Positions 33,760 to 43,292 of a DNA stretch of 64,000 nucleotides are shown here, piece after piece. Location: assembly GCF_007970805.1 (NCBI RefSeq), contig NZ_CP042433.1:3720001-3784000 (forward strand), in the 5' to 3' direction. Below the pieces are notes generated by a model. That model ran no database searches. It worked only from the letters and a program-made list of their open reading frames with translations, and had not been told where the DNA came from. The position numbers were made by a program, and so were the translations under genes. Position 1 is the stretch's first letter. Each line of letters begins with the position of its first letter. Origin of the DNA: Flavisolibacter ginsenosidimutans (GTDB lineage Bacteria; Bacteroidota; Bacteroidia; Chitinophagales; Chitinophagaceae).

Positions 33760-35015
33760 GCGGGTTGTAATTGAATCGGGTCTACGGGCCTGCTTTGCTT
33801 CTCTTTTGTCCTGTATCCAACAATTAAGTACAGGCTAAAAAAAATCGGAAAGACGGCGCTTCGCAAAATATGACCTCCGGTGAAGGCCAATAAAAAAAGC
33901 AAAAGTATAACTGCGGTTAAACGGTATTTGGCGGATTTATAAAAAATCAATTTCAGGTAGGCAAAGAGGTAAACGATAGTTCCAATGCCGAAGCAATAAT
34001 ACAAGTCCATCAAATCTGTTTCGGAATACAGCAGCCCGTCGCCAAAAAAATAATTCAGCAGTCCCCAGTGTTGAAGCATGTACTGCCAGTTGTTATAGAT
34101 GTAAATATTCCGGCCCGTCATTAACAGGGTTACCACTGCACCAAGTGGCGTAGAGCTGAAATCATCGCCCAGATAAATATTGAAAAATGAGCGAACCTGT
34201 TCTACGAAATCAATCTTAATTAGATAAACAACGAGTGCAACAACAACCGGCGCCGCCGTTGCTAAAAAAAGGATGCGCCGGTACTGAAACAAGTAGTAGG
34301 ACGAAACAAGCGCGGATGCAATAATGCAGCCTTTTGCACCCGTAAGTGCCGAGCCCACCAGCAGCAGGAACAAGAGAAAGTACTTTTTGCGCCTGAAGAA
34401 AAAAATTTCCCGGTAAACGTGTGCAAGCCCCAGGAAAAAGACGCCGGTTGTTTCGTTGATGCCGAATAACAAGCCTTTGTAGCCAAATCTTGATTCATAA
34501 ACCAGCTCTTCTGCCTGCGGATTGTACGAAGAGAAAAACGGGATATGGAAAATAAACCCGGCAATGATGGCCACACAATTGGCGTATAAAAAATATTCGA
34601 ACAGTCCCTGGCATTTTTTTAAAAACACGTCATCGTCGCAATGGAGCAGCAACATCGGCAGCACAGAAAAAAACAAGAGGTAGCGGCTTACAACGGTTAA
34701 GGAAGCGGCCCAGTAATTCTCCGAAGCGTCCGCAACAATGAAGTTGGCTAAAAAGTGGTTGTCCGAAGCATTGGTCCGGTGAAGCGAACTAACCATTGTG
34801 CCCGTAAACCAGCACAAGAGCAAGACCAGCAAAACAACGTAGAGATAGTGGAAACGCTTAAAGCGGAAAAGAATAACAAGGAATAAAATCTGCAGCGGCA
34901 CCTTGATAAATACACCAATGTTCCAGAAGGGAAGATTCAAGTTATAAGCGAATGAGGTCAGCACATCGCCAACTACCATTAACGTAAGACCCATTAGAAC
35001 GAATCGTGCTTTCAT
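33756..35015 (-). CDS. O-antigen/polysaccharide polymerase-like membrane protein (Wzy role)
   Basis: A 419-aa polytopic membrane protein with about 11-12 hydrophobic helices, a larger loop after the middle helices and little soluble domain. The architecture and the place in the locus fit a Wzy polymerase, though such proteins share little sequence and the assignment rests on topology and context. It is coupled at both ends by ATGA overlaps, to the GT17 gene upstream and the GT4 gene downstream. Its product would join repeat units at the periplasmic face of the inner membrane. Confidence 0.7.
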   Translation of the reverse strand: MKARFVLMGLTLMVVGDVLTSFAYNLNLPFWNIGVFIKVPLQILFLVILFRFKRFHYLYVVLLVLLLCWFTGTMVSSLHRTNASDNHFLANFIVADASENYWAASLTVVSRYLLFFSVLPMLLLHCDDDVFLKKCQGLFEYFLYANCVAIIAGFIFHIPFFSSYNPQAEELVYESRFGYKGLLFGINETTGVFFLGLAHVYREIFFFRRKKYFLLFLLLVGSALTGAKGCIIASALVSSYYLFQYRRILFLATAAPVVVALVVYLIKIDFVEQVRSFFNIYLGDDFSSTPLGAVVTLLMTGRNIYIYNNWQYMLQHWGLLNYFFGDGLLYSETDLMDLYYCFGIGTIVYLFAYLKLIFYKSAKYRLTAVILLLFLLAFTGGHILRSAVFPIFFSLYLIVGYRTKEKQSRPVDPIQLQPA

Positions 35016-35866
35016 GACATTAAGTAGGGACGAAAAAATTCCCGGTTTTTTTCAACCGTATCCAATAACCGCACAGCGGTATCTACTTTTACTTCGTGTT
35101 GCGAAAAAATTGATTTGCCCGACTCCAGACATTCCCTGATGTAGGCTTCATTATCGTAGATGCCATGCTCGGTATGAGCATAAGCCCTGATCTTTTCTTG
35201 AATGACTTTCACATCGCCAAGCCAGGAGTGATGAAAACCTGCAAACTCATTCGCACAATAAACGGTCTTTGCCAGTTGGTTGCGTTCCCCCTGTTTGCGC
35301 AGGGTATCGCTATCCGCCTTCCAGCGCTCACGAAATGTTTTCCCCCTGATTAAAAACGTCCGGTAACTGTAGTCGGGCGGACCACCCCAATTGAGGCTAA
35401 ACAAATTCAAATAAAAAAGGCTGAAACGGAGCTTTGCCGTAACAACGCCGTGTTTTTTTACATCTTCAATCAGGCGGTCGGCCTTGTTGGCATCAATGAT
35501 TTCGTCAATATCGGAAAGAATCAGTATGTCGTTGTCGTCAAATTCAGGCACGCTCAGGTTGCGTTGCATTCCTTCGTTAAACCAAGTGGTTTGGCGAAAA
35601 AGACGCGGATGCCATTGCGGTTTGCGGCCTAACCGAATGTGCGGTAAAAGATTTCCTGCTTTTAAAAATAAGGACTCTGCTTCCAACTTATGGTAAAATA
35701 CCTTTGGCAAATTTGCGTGAGCAAAACAAAACGGTTTCGATTTGTATTGAAACGTGCGGTCACATTCTGTAACGTGTATTTCGTCTACCCATTTTCCGGC
35801 CTCGGCAATTTGAATCTGCGCTACCAAATTCTCTTTAAAAAAAGGGCAACACAACCTGATTTTCAT
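35012..35866 (-). CDS. GT17 family glycosyltransferase
   Basis: A 284-aa protein matching GT17, whose founding member is the eukaryotic bisecting beta-1,4-GlcNAc transferase MGAT3. Key stretches are CPFFKENLVAQI near the start, the acidic motif DDNDILILSDIDEI (about residue 105), RFSLFYLNLFSLNWG and FAGFHHSWLGDVKVIQEKI. The donor is probably UDP-GlcNAc by family, but this is untested in bacteria of this kind. The ATG overlaps the wzx stop (ATGA); longer frames reach into wzx and are rejected. Confidence 0.85.
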   Translation of the reverse strand: MKIRLCCPFFKENLVAQIQIAEAGKWVDEIHVTECDRTFQYKSKPFCFAHANLPKVFYHKLEAESLFLKAGNLLPHIRLGRKPQWHPRLFRQTTWFNEGMQRNLSVPEFDDNDILILSDIDEIIDANKADRLIEDVKKHGVVTAKLRFSLFYLNLFSLNWGGPPDYSYRTFLIRGKTFRERWKADSDTLRKQGERNQLAKTVYCANEFAGFHHSWLGDVKVIQEKIRAYAHTEHGIYDNEAYIRECLESGKSIFSQHEVKVDTAVRLLDTVEKNREFFRPYLMS

Positions 35867-37236
35867 AAAGAAGGATTTACAGAGTTGACTTGTGCCTTGC
35901 GAATCTGGTAAAGACTGTGATAGTACGCAACGCAGGTTAAAAGAAAAAAGGTAAAGGCCGACCACAAGGCAATGCCAGCTACACCCATTTTGGCACACAA
36001 AAAAATAGAAGCGTTTGTAAACACAACGGCCATAAGCGCTGTGATAACGGTTATTAAACCGATTTTGGCGGTTGCGCTAAGAAAGGCCACCGTTACCGAA
36101 TACAAGCAGTAAAACAGTGCCCAGCAGCCCATTACGAAAAAAATAATGGGGTGGCCGGTATAGCGGCTGCCGCCCAAAATTGCCATGAAGACGTCGCCGA
36201 AAAAGGTAAACACAAGCAGGGCTGCGCCAAAAAGAACGGTTGTAATTAAGATGGTCTTCGACAGTGTTTTTTTTGCCCATGCCCAATCATTTTTGTGCAC
36301 GGCTTCGGCAAAACCTGCCCACAGCGGATTGTAAAGACTTAAATAAACTGCAATAAGAAAAGTATAAAGTTTTTGAACAAGGTTAAAGTCGGCAGATTCT
36401 GTAAGGCCAACTTTAGCGGTTACCACGATTGTGGTGGCGTTGTACACAAATACGCCGGCAAATTGAAGAACAGCAAACGTGAGGCTCAGGGACAACAGGC
36501 TTAAAACACGTCGAAAACCTCTTTTTAAATTCACCCGGAGCGGATGCCAGTTACGCCGGTGCATAAAAACAAGGGTGCCCGCAAGTGAAATAAAAAACTG
36601 CAGCAGAAAAAAAGTGATGGCCGTTACTACCACACTGTTTCCCGCCCAAGCCAATACAGAGATGATGACAAGTGCGAGAACTCCGTTTATAATTGAAAAA
36701 CCGGCCACCCATGCCGACTCGGCGTAAGCAAAAAACATGGTGGAACCAATGCCAAGCGGAATGCTCAGCAAAAAAATAGACTGTACGGCCAACAGGACGA
36801 GAGTTCCTTGTTCTTGCAAAGACTTATCATCGGTTTTAAAAATTTGCTGGTACGGAATGGCATTGTGCAACAGCAGAAGGACAGCCGCAATCACCACAGC
36901 AATAAGCAAAAAGAAATACAAAACCGAAAGAAAGTATTCACGGGCTTCATCGTCGGTACCCGCTTGGTTTTGCAGGCGCAAGGCCGCCAATTTATTGCGC
37001 AGTGCATTTCCTATTCCAAGATCGGTTGTTGCCATGATGGCCGTAGCGGAAGTAATGGTGGCCCACAAGCCGAACTGTTCTTTTGTATAAAGCCGCGTCA
37101 ACACAGAAATCAGCCCAACCCGCGTAAGGTTTGATATCACGTTGCTTGCAATCATCAGGAACGAACCCGAAACCATTGCTTTTGACCGGTCGCTGCCTTT
37201 GTTGATGCGTTTTAATATGGAAATATTTGTCAACAT
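35863..37236 (-). CDS. Polysaccharide flippase (Wzx/MATE superfamily)
   Basis: A 457-aa polytopic protein with about 12-14 helices. The N-terminal GSFLMIASNVISNLTRVGLISVL and TDLGIGNALRNKLA are typical of the oligosaccharide flippases of the MOP superfamily. It should move the completed undecaprenyl-linked repeat unit across the inner membrane. It begins 1 bp after the GT10 stop and ends in an ATGA overlap with the GT17 gene. Confidence 0.88.
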   Translation of the reverse strand: MLTNISILKRINKGSDRSKAMVSGSFLMIASNVISNLTRVGLISVLTRLYTKEQFGLWATITSATAIMATTDLGIGNALRNKLAALRLQNQAGTDDEAREYFLSVLYFFLLIAVVIAAVLLLLHNAIPYQQIFKTDDKSLQEQGTLVLLAVQSIFLLSIPLGIGSTMFFAYAESAWVAGFSIINGVLALVIISVLAWAGNSVVVTAITFFLLQFFISLAGTLVFMHRRNWHPLRVNLKRGFRRVLSLLSLSLTFAVLQFAGVFVYNATTIVVTAKVGLTESADFNLVQKLYTFLIAVYLSLYNPLWAGFAEAVHKNDWAWAKKTLSKTILITTVLFGAALLVFTFFGDVFMAILGGSRYTGHPIIFFVMGCWALFYCLYSVTVAFLSATAKIGLITVITALMAVVFTNASIFLCAKMGVAGIALWSAFTFFLLTCVAYYHSLYQIRKAQVNSVNPSL

Positions 37237-37237
37237 G

Positions 37238-38332
37238 TCAAGATTGAACGGTATTTTTTAAAACGCCTGTTTCTGCACAGGCAAGACGATAAATAGTTTG
37301 CGCAAAATTTTTATCGGCATATTCATCAAAAACCGCCGATTGCAGATACGCATCAATCCGGCTGGTGTAAGCAAGTCTTTCTTCTTCCGGCATGTTTTCC
37401 AGAAAGGCTGCCAAGGCAGAAAAGTCGGCAAACCGTCTTGCGTCAATAAACAGATTGCCCGGAACATAATCCGTTATATCCGGAGCGCCTAAGTACACCG
37501 GAATTGTTCTGCATAGAAAGCAGTCAAATATTTTTTCCGTGATATAGCCTGGGTATGTACAGTTTTCAAAACAAAGCGCAAACCGGTATTGCCGAAGTAC
37601 GCTGTATTTGTCTTTTACCTCTGCGGGTTTCAATCTGTTTACAGCCTTTCGCTCCGCCGCAGTTAAGCCAACCTGATTGTTCCAGTTTCTGCCGTACAAA
37701 TCAAAATAAGGCGTACCGGCAAAGTACTGTAGGGCTTTCATGCGGTAAGAATAGAGGTCGGTAAGCTTTACAGAAGGCACCGTTTTGGTAACCGTTGCCA
37801 TTAAAATTTTTTTTGCTATACAGGCCAGTTTTTTACTGCCAGGCTGCCTGTGTTGTTTTTTGTTGCTGGTTATCATCACAAGCATGCCCTTTCGCTCGTC
37901 ATGTGCCTTCGCATACTGAACGCAGCTACTGTCAATTGGCCAGCGATAGGGGATAAAGTGTGTTTTGGGAGAAACAAAACGTTGGCAACCGGCAAACAAC
38001 AGGGTGTGCCGGAAGGATTGCGAAAGGCGACGAACAAAAGTGTAAAGACGCCAATCTACATTTGGCGACTCACCGGAGAACAGCAGCAGGCCTGTTGCGT
38101 CACATTGTTTTAACTGAGAATAATAGGGCGAAATTCCATCACACATATACAAATCGGATTTGGAGAACCTTCCTTCCTGAAGATACTGTTCGGCCAGCAT
38201 CAGGCGACCGCCGTCCTTTGTTACCAAATCGTACAAATAGGGAATCCAGGTTCCGCCAACAATTTCCCTTGCTCCTGCATGTGAGAAAACCGTTTCGTTG
38301 TACTGATAAAAAGGATCGAGTATAAGTTTCAT
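37238..38332 (-). CDS. GT10 family glycosyltransferase (fucosyltransferase-like)
   Basis: A 364-aa protein whose C-terminal half carries the GT10 signature: FALCFENCTYPGYITEKIFD and CRTIPVYLGAPDITDYVPGN, the GDP-fucose binding region of alpha-1,3/4-fucosyltransferases. The N-terminal half is variable, as usual, and bears the acceptor site. By family it would add fucose from GDP-fucose; no GDP-fucose synthesis genes are in the window. It sits in the leftward locus between a GT2 gene (55 bp gap) and wzx. Confidence 0.87.
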   Translation of the reverse strand: MKLILDPFYQYNETVFSHAGAREIVGGTWIPYLYDLVTKDGGRLMLAEQYLQEGRFSKSDLYMCDGISPYYSQLKQCDATGLLLFSGESPNVDWRLYTFVRRLSQSFRHTLLFAGCQRFVSPKTHFIPYRWPIDSSCVQYAKAHDERKGMLVMITSNKKQHRQPGSKKLACIAKKILMATVTKTVPSVKLTDLYSYRMKALQYFAGTPYFDLYGRNWNNQVGLTAAERKAVNRLKPAEVKDKYSVLRQYRFALCFENCTYPGYITEKIFDCFLCRTIPVYLGAPDITDYVPGNLFIDARRFADFSALAAFLENMPEEERLAYTSRIDAYLQSAVFDEYADKNFAQTIYRLACAETGVLKNTVQS

Positions 38333-38387
38333 CTAAATCATCGTGTTTTATTGGCGCAAAGCTTTAATGTGTCTGAGCGTTAATCTC

Positions 38388-39323
38388 TCAGGTTAACAAC
38401 CGCTTGTAGCGAAAGCGCAGGTATTTTTCACGCAACAGGTATTTCGGAGAAAACGCAACGGCCAAAAAAAGCCAAGGCAAGGCTCTCCACTTGTTGTAAT
38501 TCTTTAAAAGAATGAACCGTTGGTTAAAACGGGTTGCTAGTGAAAAACACGCTCTCTCCAAATAACCTGACCGAAGGTGCTTTTCGAGATCCCGATCAGA
38601 GTAAGCGTCGGTACCGTCATTGCACAAATTTCTCTGCCGCCACAGTTTTTGCACGTACCGAAACGACTTTTTTTGTATCAGGCCGGCGGAAGTCTGTGTG
38701 TTTCCGTTGCGAATCCGGGTAAAGTAGAGCAAGTCAGGCAGGTTTGTTGCCTGGAACCCTTTGTCAAGTGCCCGCAAAATAAAATCGTAATCTTCTGCGG
38801 TCGGTATGCGGTAAGAACCTACGGCATCGTAAACCTTTCTTTTGGCCAGCCAGATGTGCGGAATCGGTGAAACAAATTTCGTGGCCTGTTTTACCTTTTG
38901 TGCATTGGTAAGACAATGTTCTTCCTGAAGGGCTTTGCCTTCTTCGTCAATAAGCACATACGAAACACCCACCAGATCCACTTCGGGGTGCGCTGCTAAA
39001 AACGCGTACTGTTTTTCCAAGCGGTCGGGGGCACTGACATCGTCTCCGTCCATGCGGGCAATGAACTCGCCGGTTGCATGCGTTAGCGCACGGTTTAGGC
39101 TTGCAACTATTTTTGCGTTTTTATCGTTTCGAAAAAGCTTTATCCGGTTATCCTGCGCAGCAAGTTTCTCCAACAGTTCATAGGTGCGGTCGGTTGAGCA
39201 GTCATCTACTACTACAATCTCAAGATTCTGATAGGTTTGCTGCAATACGCTACAGATAGCCTCCTTCACAAACTTTTCGACGTTATAGGTCGGTATCAAT
39301 ACTGAAATCAGTGGTTTTTTCAT
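38388..39323 (-). CDS. GT2 family glycosyltransferase
   Basis: A 311-aa GT-A enzyme. SVLIPTYNVEKFVKEAICSVLQQTY, VVDDCSTDRTYELL and the DxD in ARMDGDDVSAPDRLEKQ are clear. The C-terminal part ends in a basic segment (YLLREKYLRFRYKRLL) that probably attaches to the membrane. The donor cannot be inferred. It lies 64 bp after wzz and 55 bp before the GT10 gene in the leftward locus. Confidence 0.88.
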   Translation of the reverse strand: MKKPLISVLIPTYNVEKFVKEAICSVLQQTYQNLEIVVVDDCSTDRTYELLEKLAAQDNRIKLFRNDKNAKIVASLNRALTHATGEFIARMDGDDVSAPDRLEKQYAFLAAHPEVDLVGVSYVLIDEEGKALQEEHCLTNAQKVKQATKFVSPIPHIWLAKRKVYDAVGSYRIPTAEDYDFILRALDKGFQATNLPDLLYFTRIRNGNTQTSAGLIQKKSFRYVQKLWRQRNLCNDGTDAYSDRDLEKHLRSGYLERACFSLATRFNQRFILLKNYNKWRALPWLFLAVAFSPKYLLREKYLRFRYKRLLT

Positions 39324-39387
39324 AGTTCAATCGGCCGTCCTTTTGTGGGTTTCTGTGGTTTCTTTAACGGATTTTTTTACCAAGGCA

Positions 39388-40434
39388 TTAAATGTTTGCC
39401 AGCACAAAACGGGCTGCCTCTGTGAAAATGAACAAAAAACCCGCGAGTGCGCCGCCAACGAACAATAAATAAAGCAGTCCCTTTTTCTGATCTTTCAACG
39501 TTTGTCCGGGCTTGTCGAGTAATTGAATTACCGGTGTTTGCTGGGCGAGCATTAGTTTACTGGCTTCCAGGTTCTTGGTTACCTCTGTATAGATTGTTGC
39601 AATAACGGCTTTGTCGCGTGTTGCAATCTCAACGGGTACAGCGGCGGTTTTTAAACCAGGGTTGGCATCAAGCGATTGGCTAAAAGCTGCGGTGTATGCT
39701 TTGCGGTTGAGCAGTGACAACAAGGAATCAGAGCGCCGTTGCAACTGATTGATGTTAGCGATAGCGCTTCCTGTTTTGATTGTTAGATAAAGGCTGCTGG
39801 CTTCTGAAACCAGTCGCTCTGCTAACAATTTCGCAAAAAGACTGTTTTCGGCCGTTACACCGATACGCACAATACTGCCTTTTTTGTTGGTGCGGTCAAC
39901 CGAAAGGTTTTTTTCTATAATGGATTCATAAATCAATCCCAATACGCTGTCTTGTACAGGCGACAGGGTTTCCTCTTTGCCTGAAAAATGCATGTTTAGC
40001 AGCGCAGGGTTTTTACGAAATCGGTTTCTGAAACCCGTAAAATCCATGTATGCGTCGGCCAACGTGGGGCTTTCCGCAGCGTTGCCCAAAGGCATGAGCA
40101 ATACTTTTTGCAAGACTTTTTTGGAGCGAATGACATCAAATATGTTGTCGCCGGCAAACAGGCTCCCGCCTCCCGTGCCTCCTAAATCAAAACCAAACTG
40201 CGAGGCCAAGCTGCTCAGGCCACCCATGCTGGTTTGCTTTTCTTCAAGAATGAACGTGCAAACCGCTTCGTATTTCGACTTTTGAATAGACTGATAATAA
40301 AAAGCACCCAACCCAGCGCCTGCTATCACAACTAACACGAGCAGCCACCATCTGCGAACAAGCTTTTTTAAAAAGGCTCCTGCGAGTCTTTTTACGTCAC
40401 CAAGAGAATAGTATTTCTCTGTGCTTCCTTCCAT
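39388..40434 (-). CDS. Wzz-family chain-length determinant, no kinase domain
   Basis: A 348-aa polysaccharide co-polymerase. A first membrane helix (WWLLVLVVIAGAGLGAFYY) and a last helix (GLLYLLFVGGALAGFLFIF) frame a periplasmic domain with coiled-coil character (about residues 60-300). The C-terminal GNVR-like stretch and the tyrosine-kinase domain found in Wzc-type proteins are absent, so export must use another kinase or none. It lies 25 bp after wza. Confidence 0.85.
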   Translation of the reverse strand: MEGSTEKYYSLGDVKRLAGAFLKKLVRRWWLLVLVVIAGAGLGAFYYQSIQKSKYEAVCTFILEEKQTSMGGLSSLASQFGFDLGGTGGGSLFAGDNIFDVIRSKKVLQKVLLMPLGNAAESPTLADAYMDFTGFRNRFRKNPALLNMHFSGKEETLSPVQDSVLGLIYESIIEKNLSVDRTNKKGSIVRIGVTAENSLFAKLLAERLVSEASSLYLTIKTGSAIANINQLQRRSDSLLSLLNRKAYTAAFSQSLDANPGLKTAAVPVEIATRDKAVIATIYTEVTKNLEASKLMLAQQTPVIQLLDKPGQTLKDQKKGLLYLLFVGGALAGFLFIFTEAARFVLANI

Positions 40435-40459
40435 TCTTTTGTTTTTTAGCTGGTTATGG

Positions 40460-42877
40460 CTATCGTTTTATCACCGAAATCGCCGTTATTAGCGCTGTTA
40501 GCACCGATACCAAAATTCCCGCCTTGGCAACATCCAACCCTTCTTTCTTTGGTTTTTGCGGCACAAAAATTTGTGCACCCGGTTCAATCTTTGGATAACT
40601 TCTGAAAAGACCTAGCGGATGCGAAATTTTTGCCGAACGGCCATTGGAATAAATCACAAAAGCTTTTCCTTTTGCACCCGTTTGCGTCACGCCGCCCGCA
40701 TCCGAAATGTAATCGTTCATCGTTCGTCCATTCTCGTACATCACGTCCACCGGGCGAAACACTTCGCCGTTTACACTCACCGTATTGTTGATGCGCGGAA
40801 TCATTAATTCATCGCCTTCTTCCAGCGTAATGTCGTCGGCGCTGCCGGGATGTTTCAAAATATAGTTCAGGTCAATGGCGACGTCGGTTGTATTCTTTCC
40901 GGAAACAGCCACCCGGGTTTTTGTCGTGTCTTTCACCACCGATTGAAACAGGCGTTTGATTTCCGATGAATCAATCACTTCTTTTTTCTTGCGAATGAGT
41001 TTGGCGCCGCTTATGTTGGCCGTGTACAACAAACCGCCGGCGCGGTTAATCAAAGAACTCAAACGCTCTTCGCGACTTTGCAACGTATAAACGGCCGGCA
41101 GCAAAACTTCGCCGCTGATTTTTACGCTGATTTGTTTTTTATAAAACGGATCTTCTTTTACCGTAACAATGTCATAAGGCTTGAGCACAATGTCGGTGGC
41201 CGTGCCCGAAAGCTCTTTGTCGCCGTCAATGCGAATGAGCTCCACGATGTCGCTGCCGGCTTTGTTCACCTGCACGTCGCGTTTGCGCCGCGAAATTTCA
41301 ATACCCATGCCCGTGGCATTGTCGGCATAACCTTCGGCTTTTAAGATGAGGGATTTTAAAGAGAGACCCTCTTCGTAACGGAAACTGCCCGGCTTGCGCA
41401 CCGCGCCGTTGATGGTAACGGTTGCCGTGTCTTTCAAATCAAAAATTGAGGCTACTTGCAGGCTGTCTTCTTTTTGCAAAACCAGTCCGCTTTCTGTGCC
41501 CGACATCAGGGGCTTGAGGTCAATGGCAATGTATTCTTTTGATAAATCCGGGCGGGTACGAACCAACAAGGCGCGGCTTGCAAACACGTCTTCCTTCAAA
41601 CCTTGCGCTTTGTTTATAAGCGTCTTTAACGTCATGCCGGCCTCCAATGCGTAAGCGCCGGGCTTAAACACCGCGCCGCTGATGACCACGCGGTTTTGAT
41701 AACGGTTCACTACGGAATCAATAAAAAACTCGTCGCCGTTTTGCGGCTTAAAGTTTTGCAGTGCTGCGCCGGAAACATCCAACACCTGCTTTTCGAAATC
41801 GGTAAAGCGGCTGCCGGTAATGCGGCCGCGAAAGGCTTTGCTTTTAAAGCCGCCGGCAAAACCAATGGCATCTTTGAGATTCTCGTTCTCGTGTAATTCA
41901 AAAATCCCGGGGCGATTCAATTCGCCGTTTAACGTGATCAATAAATTGGCGAAGGGCACACGAATCACGTCACCTTCTTCAAGGCGAAGATTGGCGCTCA
42001 GATCGCCTTTTACGAGAAAGTCGTACAAGTCGGCGCGTTGAATGATTTTGTTGGCGCGAATGAGCTCAATGTTGCGGAATGAACCGTTTTCGGCCGGGCC
42101 GCCGCTCATGTACAGCGCATTAAACAAACTGGCCAGCGAAGGCAACGTATAAGTGCCCGGACGATTGATGGCGCCAATAAGCGTTACGCGAATGCTACGT
42201 ATGTTTCCAAGGGTGAGTTGCAATTTGGTGGCACCGCTGGCAAGGCCGGGATAATATTTCGCCAGCCTTGTGCGAAGCAAGGCGGTGGCGGCTTCAATGG
42301 TCAAGCCGTTTACGTTTATCACGCCGGCGTATTTTACACTCACCGTGCCTTCGGGTGAAACGTTTAGCCGCTGCTGCGAAAGGTTGACACCGTAAACGTT
42401 CAGGATCAATTCGTCTTCGGGACCAATGACGTAGTTTTTTGGCGTAGCCATGCGCAGGTCCGGCTCAAAACTGAGGTTGGTATTGGAAAAAAGTTCGGCG
42501 CCAAAAATCCGGGAACGCTTTTTCAGGCTTTCCGGCGATTCAAGTTCGAGGGGCTTTGTTTGCGGAGCGGTGCGCTTTGTATTTTTTGAAGGAGTTTCTA
42601 AAGGTGTTTCGGTTGATTCGGCGCTGTTGCCGTTTAACTGCTGAATGCGAAGTTTTAGCTCGGTCATTTCTGCCGCAGGCAAACCCCGGCGCAAAAACTC
42701 TGCTTCCAATTGGTCGGGAGATAAGCCACTGGCTTTTGCCTGGTTAAGGTATTGCTGAAGTTGTGCATCGGAAATCTGCGATGCTTTGACGGAGCTTAAA
42801 TCAGAAGGAACCTGGGCCGTAGCCAAAAGGGAAAGGGAGCAGAAGATTGCTATAAAAAACAGCCGGAAGCAGTTCAT
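40460..42877 (-). CDS. wza: Polysaccharide export protein, Wza-like with about six SLBB domains
   Basis: An 805-aa protein, about twice the length of E. coli Wza. After a signal peptide (MNCFRLFFIAIFCSLSLLATA, before QVPSD) comes a Gln/Leu-rich helical segment, then the poly-export domain (YVIGPEDELILNVYGVN, near residue 150). Six SLBB units follow, each starting G.(LV)..PG.(YF).L, at about residues 235, 310, 400, 490, 590 and 690. A C-terminal helix (AGILVSVLTALITAIS) anchors it. It should form the periplasm-spanning outer-membrane export channel. It is the first gene of the leftward locus. Confidence 0.9.
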   Translation of the reverse strand: MNCFRLFFIAIFCSLSLLATAQVPSDLSSVKASQISDAQLQQYLNQAKASGLSPDQLEAEFLRRGLPAAEMTELKLRIQQLNGNSAESTETPLETPSKNTKRTAPQTKPLELESPESLKKRSRIFGAELFSNTNLSFEPDLRMATPKNYVIGPEDELILNVYGVNLSQQRLNVSPEGTVSVKYAGVINVNGLTIEAATALLRTRLAKYYPGLASGATKLQLTLGNIRSIRVTLIGAINRPGTYTLPSLASLFNALYMSGGPAENGSFRNIELIRANKIIQRADLYDFLVKGDLSANLRLEEGDVIRVPFANLLITLNGELNRPGIFELHENENLKDAIGFAGGFKSKAFRGRITGSRFTDFEKQVLDVSGAALQNFKPQNGDEFFIDSVVNRYQNRVVISGAVFKPGAYALEAGMTLKTLINKAQGLKEDVFASRALLVRTRPDLSKEYIAIDLKPLMSGTESGLVLQKEDSLQVASIFDLKDTATVTINGAVRKPGSFRYEEGLSLKSLILKAEGYADNATGMGIEISRRKRDVQVNKAGSDIVELIRIDGDKELSGTATDIVLKPYDIVTVKEDPFYKKQISVKISGEVLLPAVYTLQSREERLSSLINRAGGLLYTANISGAKLIRKKKEVIDSSEIKRLFQSVVKDTTKTRVAVSGKNTTDVAIDLNYILKHPGSADDITLEEGDELMIPRINNTVSVNGEVFRPVDVMYENGRTMNDYISDAGGVTQTGAKGKAFVIYSNGRSAKISHPLGLFRSYPKIEPGAQIFVPQKPKKEGLDVAKAGILVSVLTALITAISVIKR

Positions 42878-43292
42878 AAAAATTGGATTTGTTTCTTTCT
42901 CACAGGCAAATCAGTTTTCACAGGCAATGCAGGCAAGCTGCAAGAGGGAACGGATAGGGCTTTTTCAGCGAGGCGCTAAATTATTGGTTTACCGCAGAGC
43001 ATGAAAAATATTTTTATAAAATACGTTTAAAGCCGCATATTGTTCGGTAATCAAAGGCATTGTCAAGGCGTGAGCATTTGGCTTTTAAGTGCTTTCTCTT
43101 AGGCAGCATTTTCGCACTTGCGGCTTACGGCTGCGGACAAATGATTTAAACGAAAATCCGCAGGAGCAACGTTAGATGAATTGTGCGGTTCAAACGAATT
43201 AACTGCGCAACGTTGCTGAAACGGCAACGTCTTTGCACGTAACCTTGCGAACGCTAAACCTATTTTTTGTTGCGAAGCCAAGCTTTTTGACG
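42878..43292. other. Divergent intergenic region upstream of wza
   Basis: 415 bp between wza (leftward) and a GT2 gene (rightward). It must hold promoters for both, but no TTG-N19-TAnnTTTG pair was found. There is no JUMPstart-like sequence and no regulatory gene. Nothing further is supported. Confidence 0.5.

Noticed and set aside
42878..43292. JUMPstart/ops element upstream of the capsule genes
   Set aside because: No matching sequence on either strand and no NusG-like antiterminator gene nearby.
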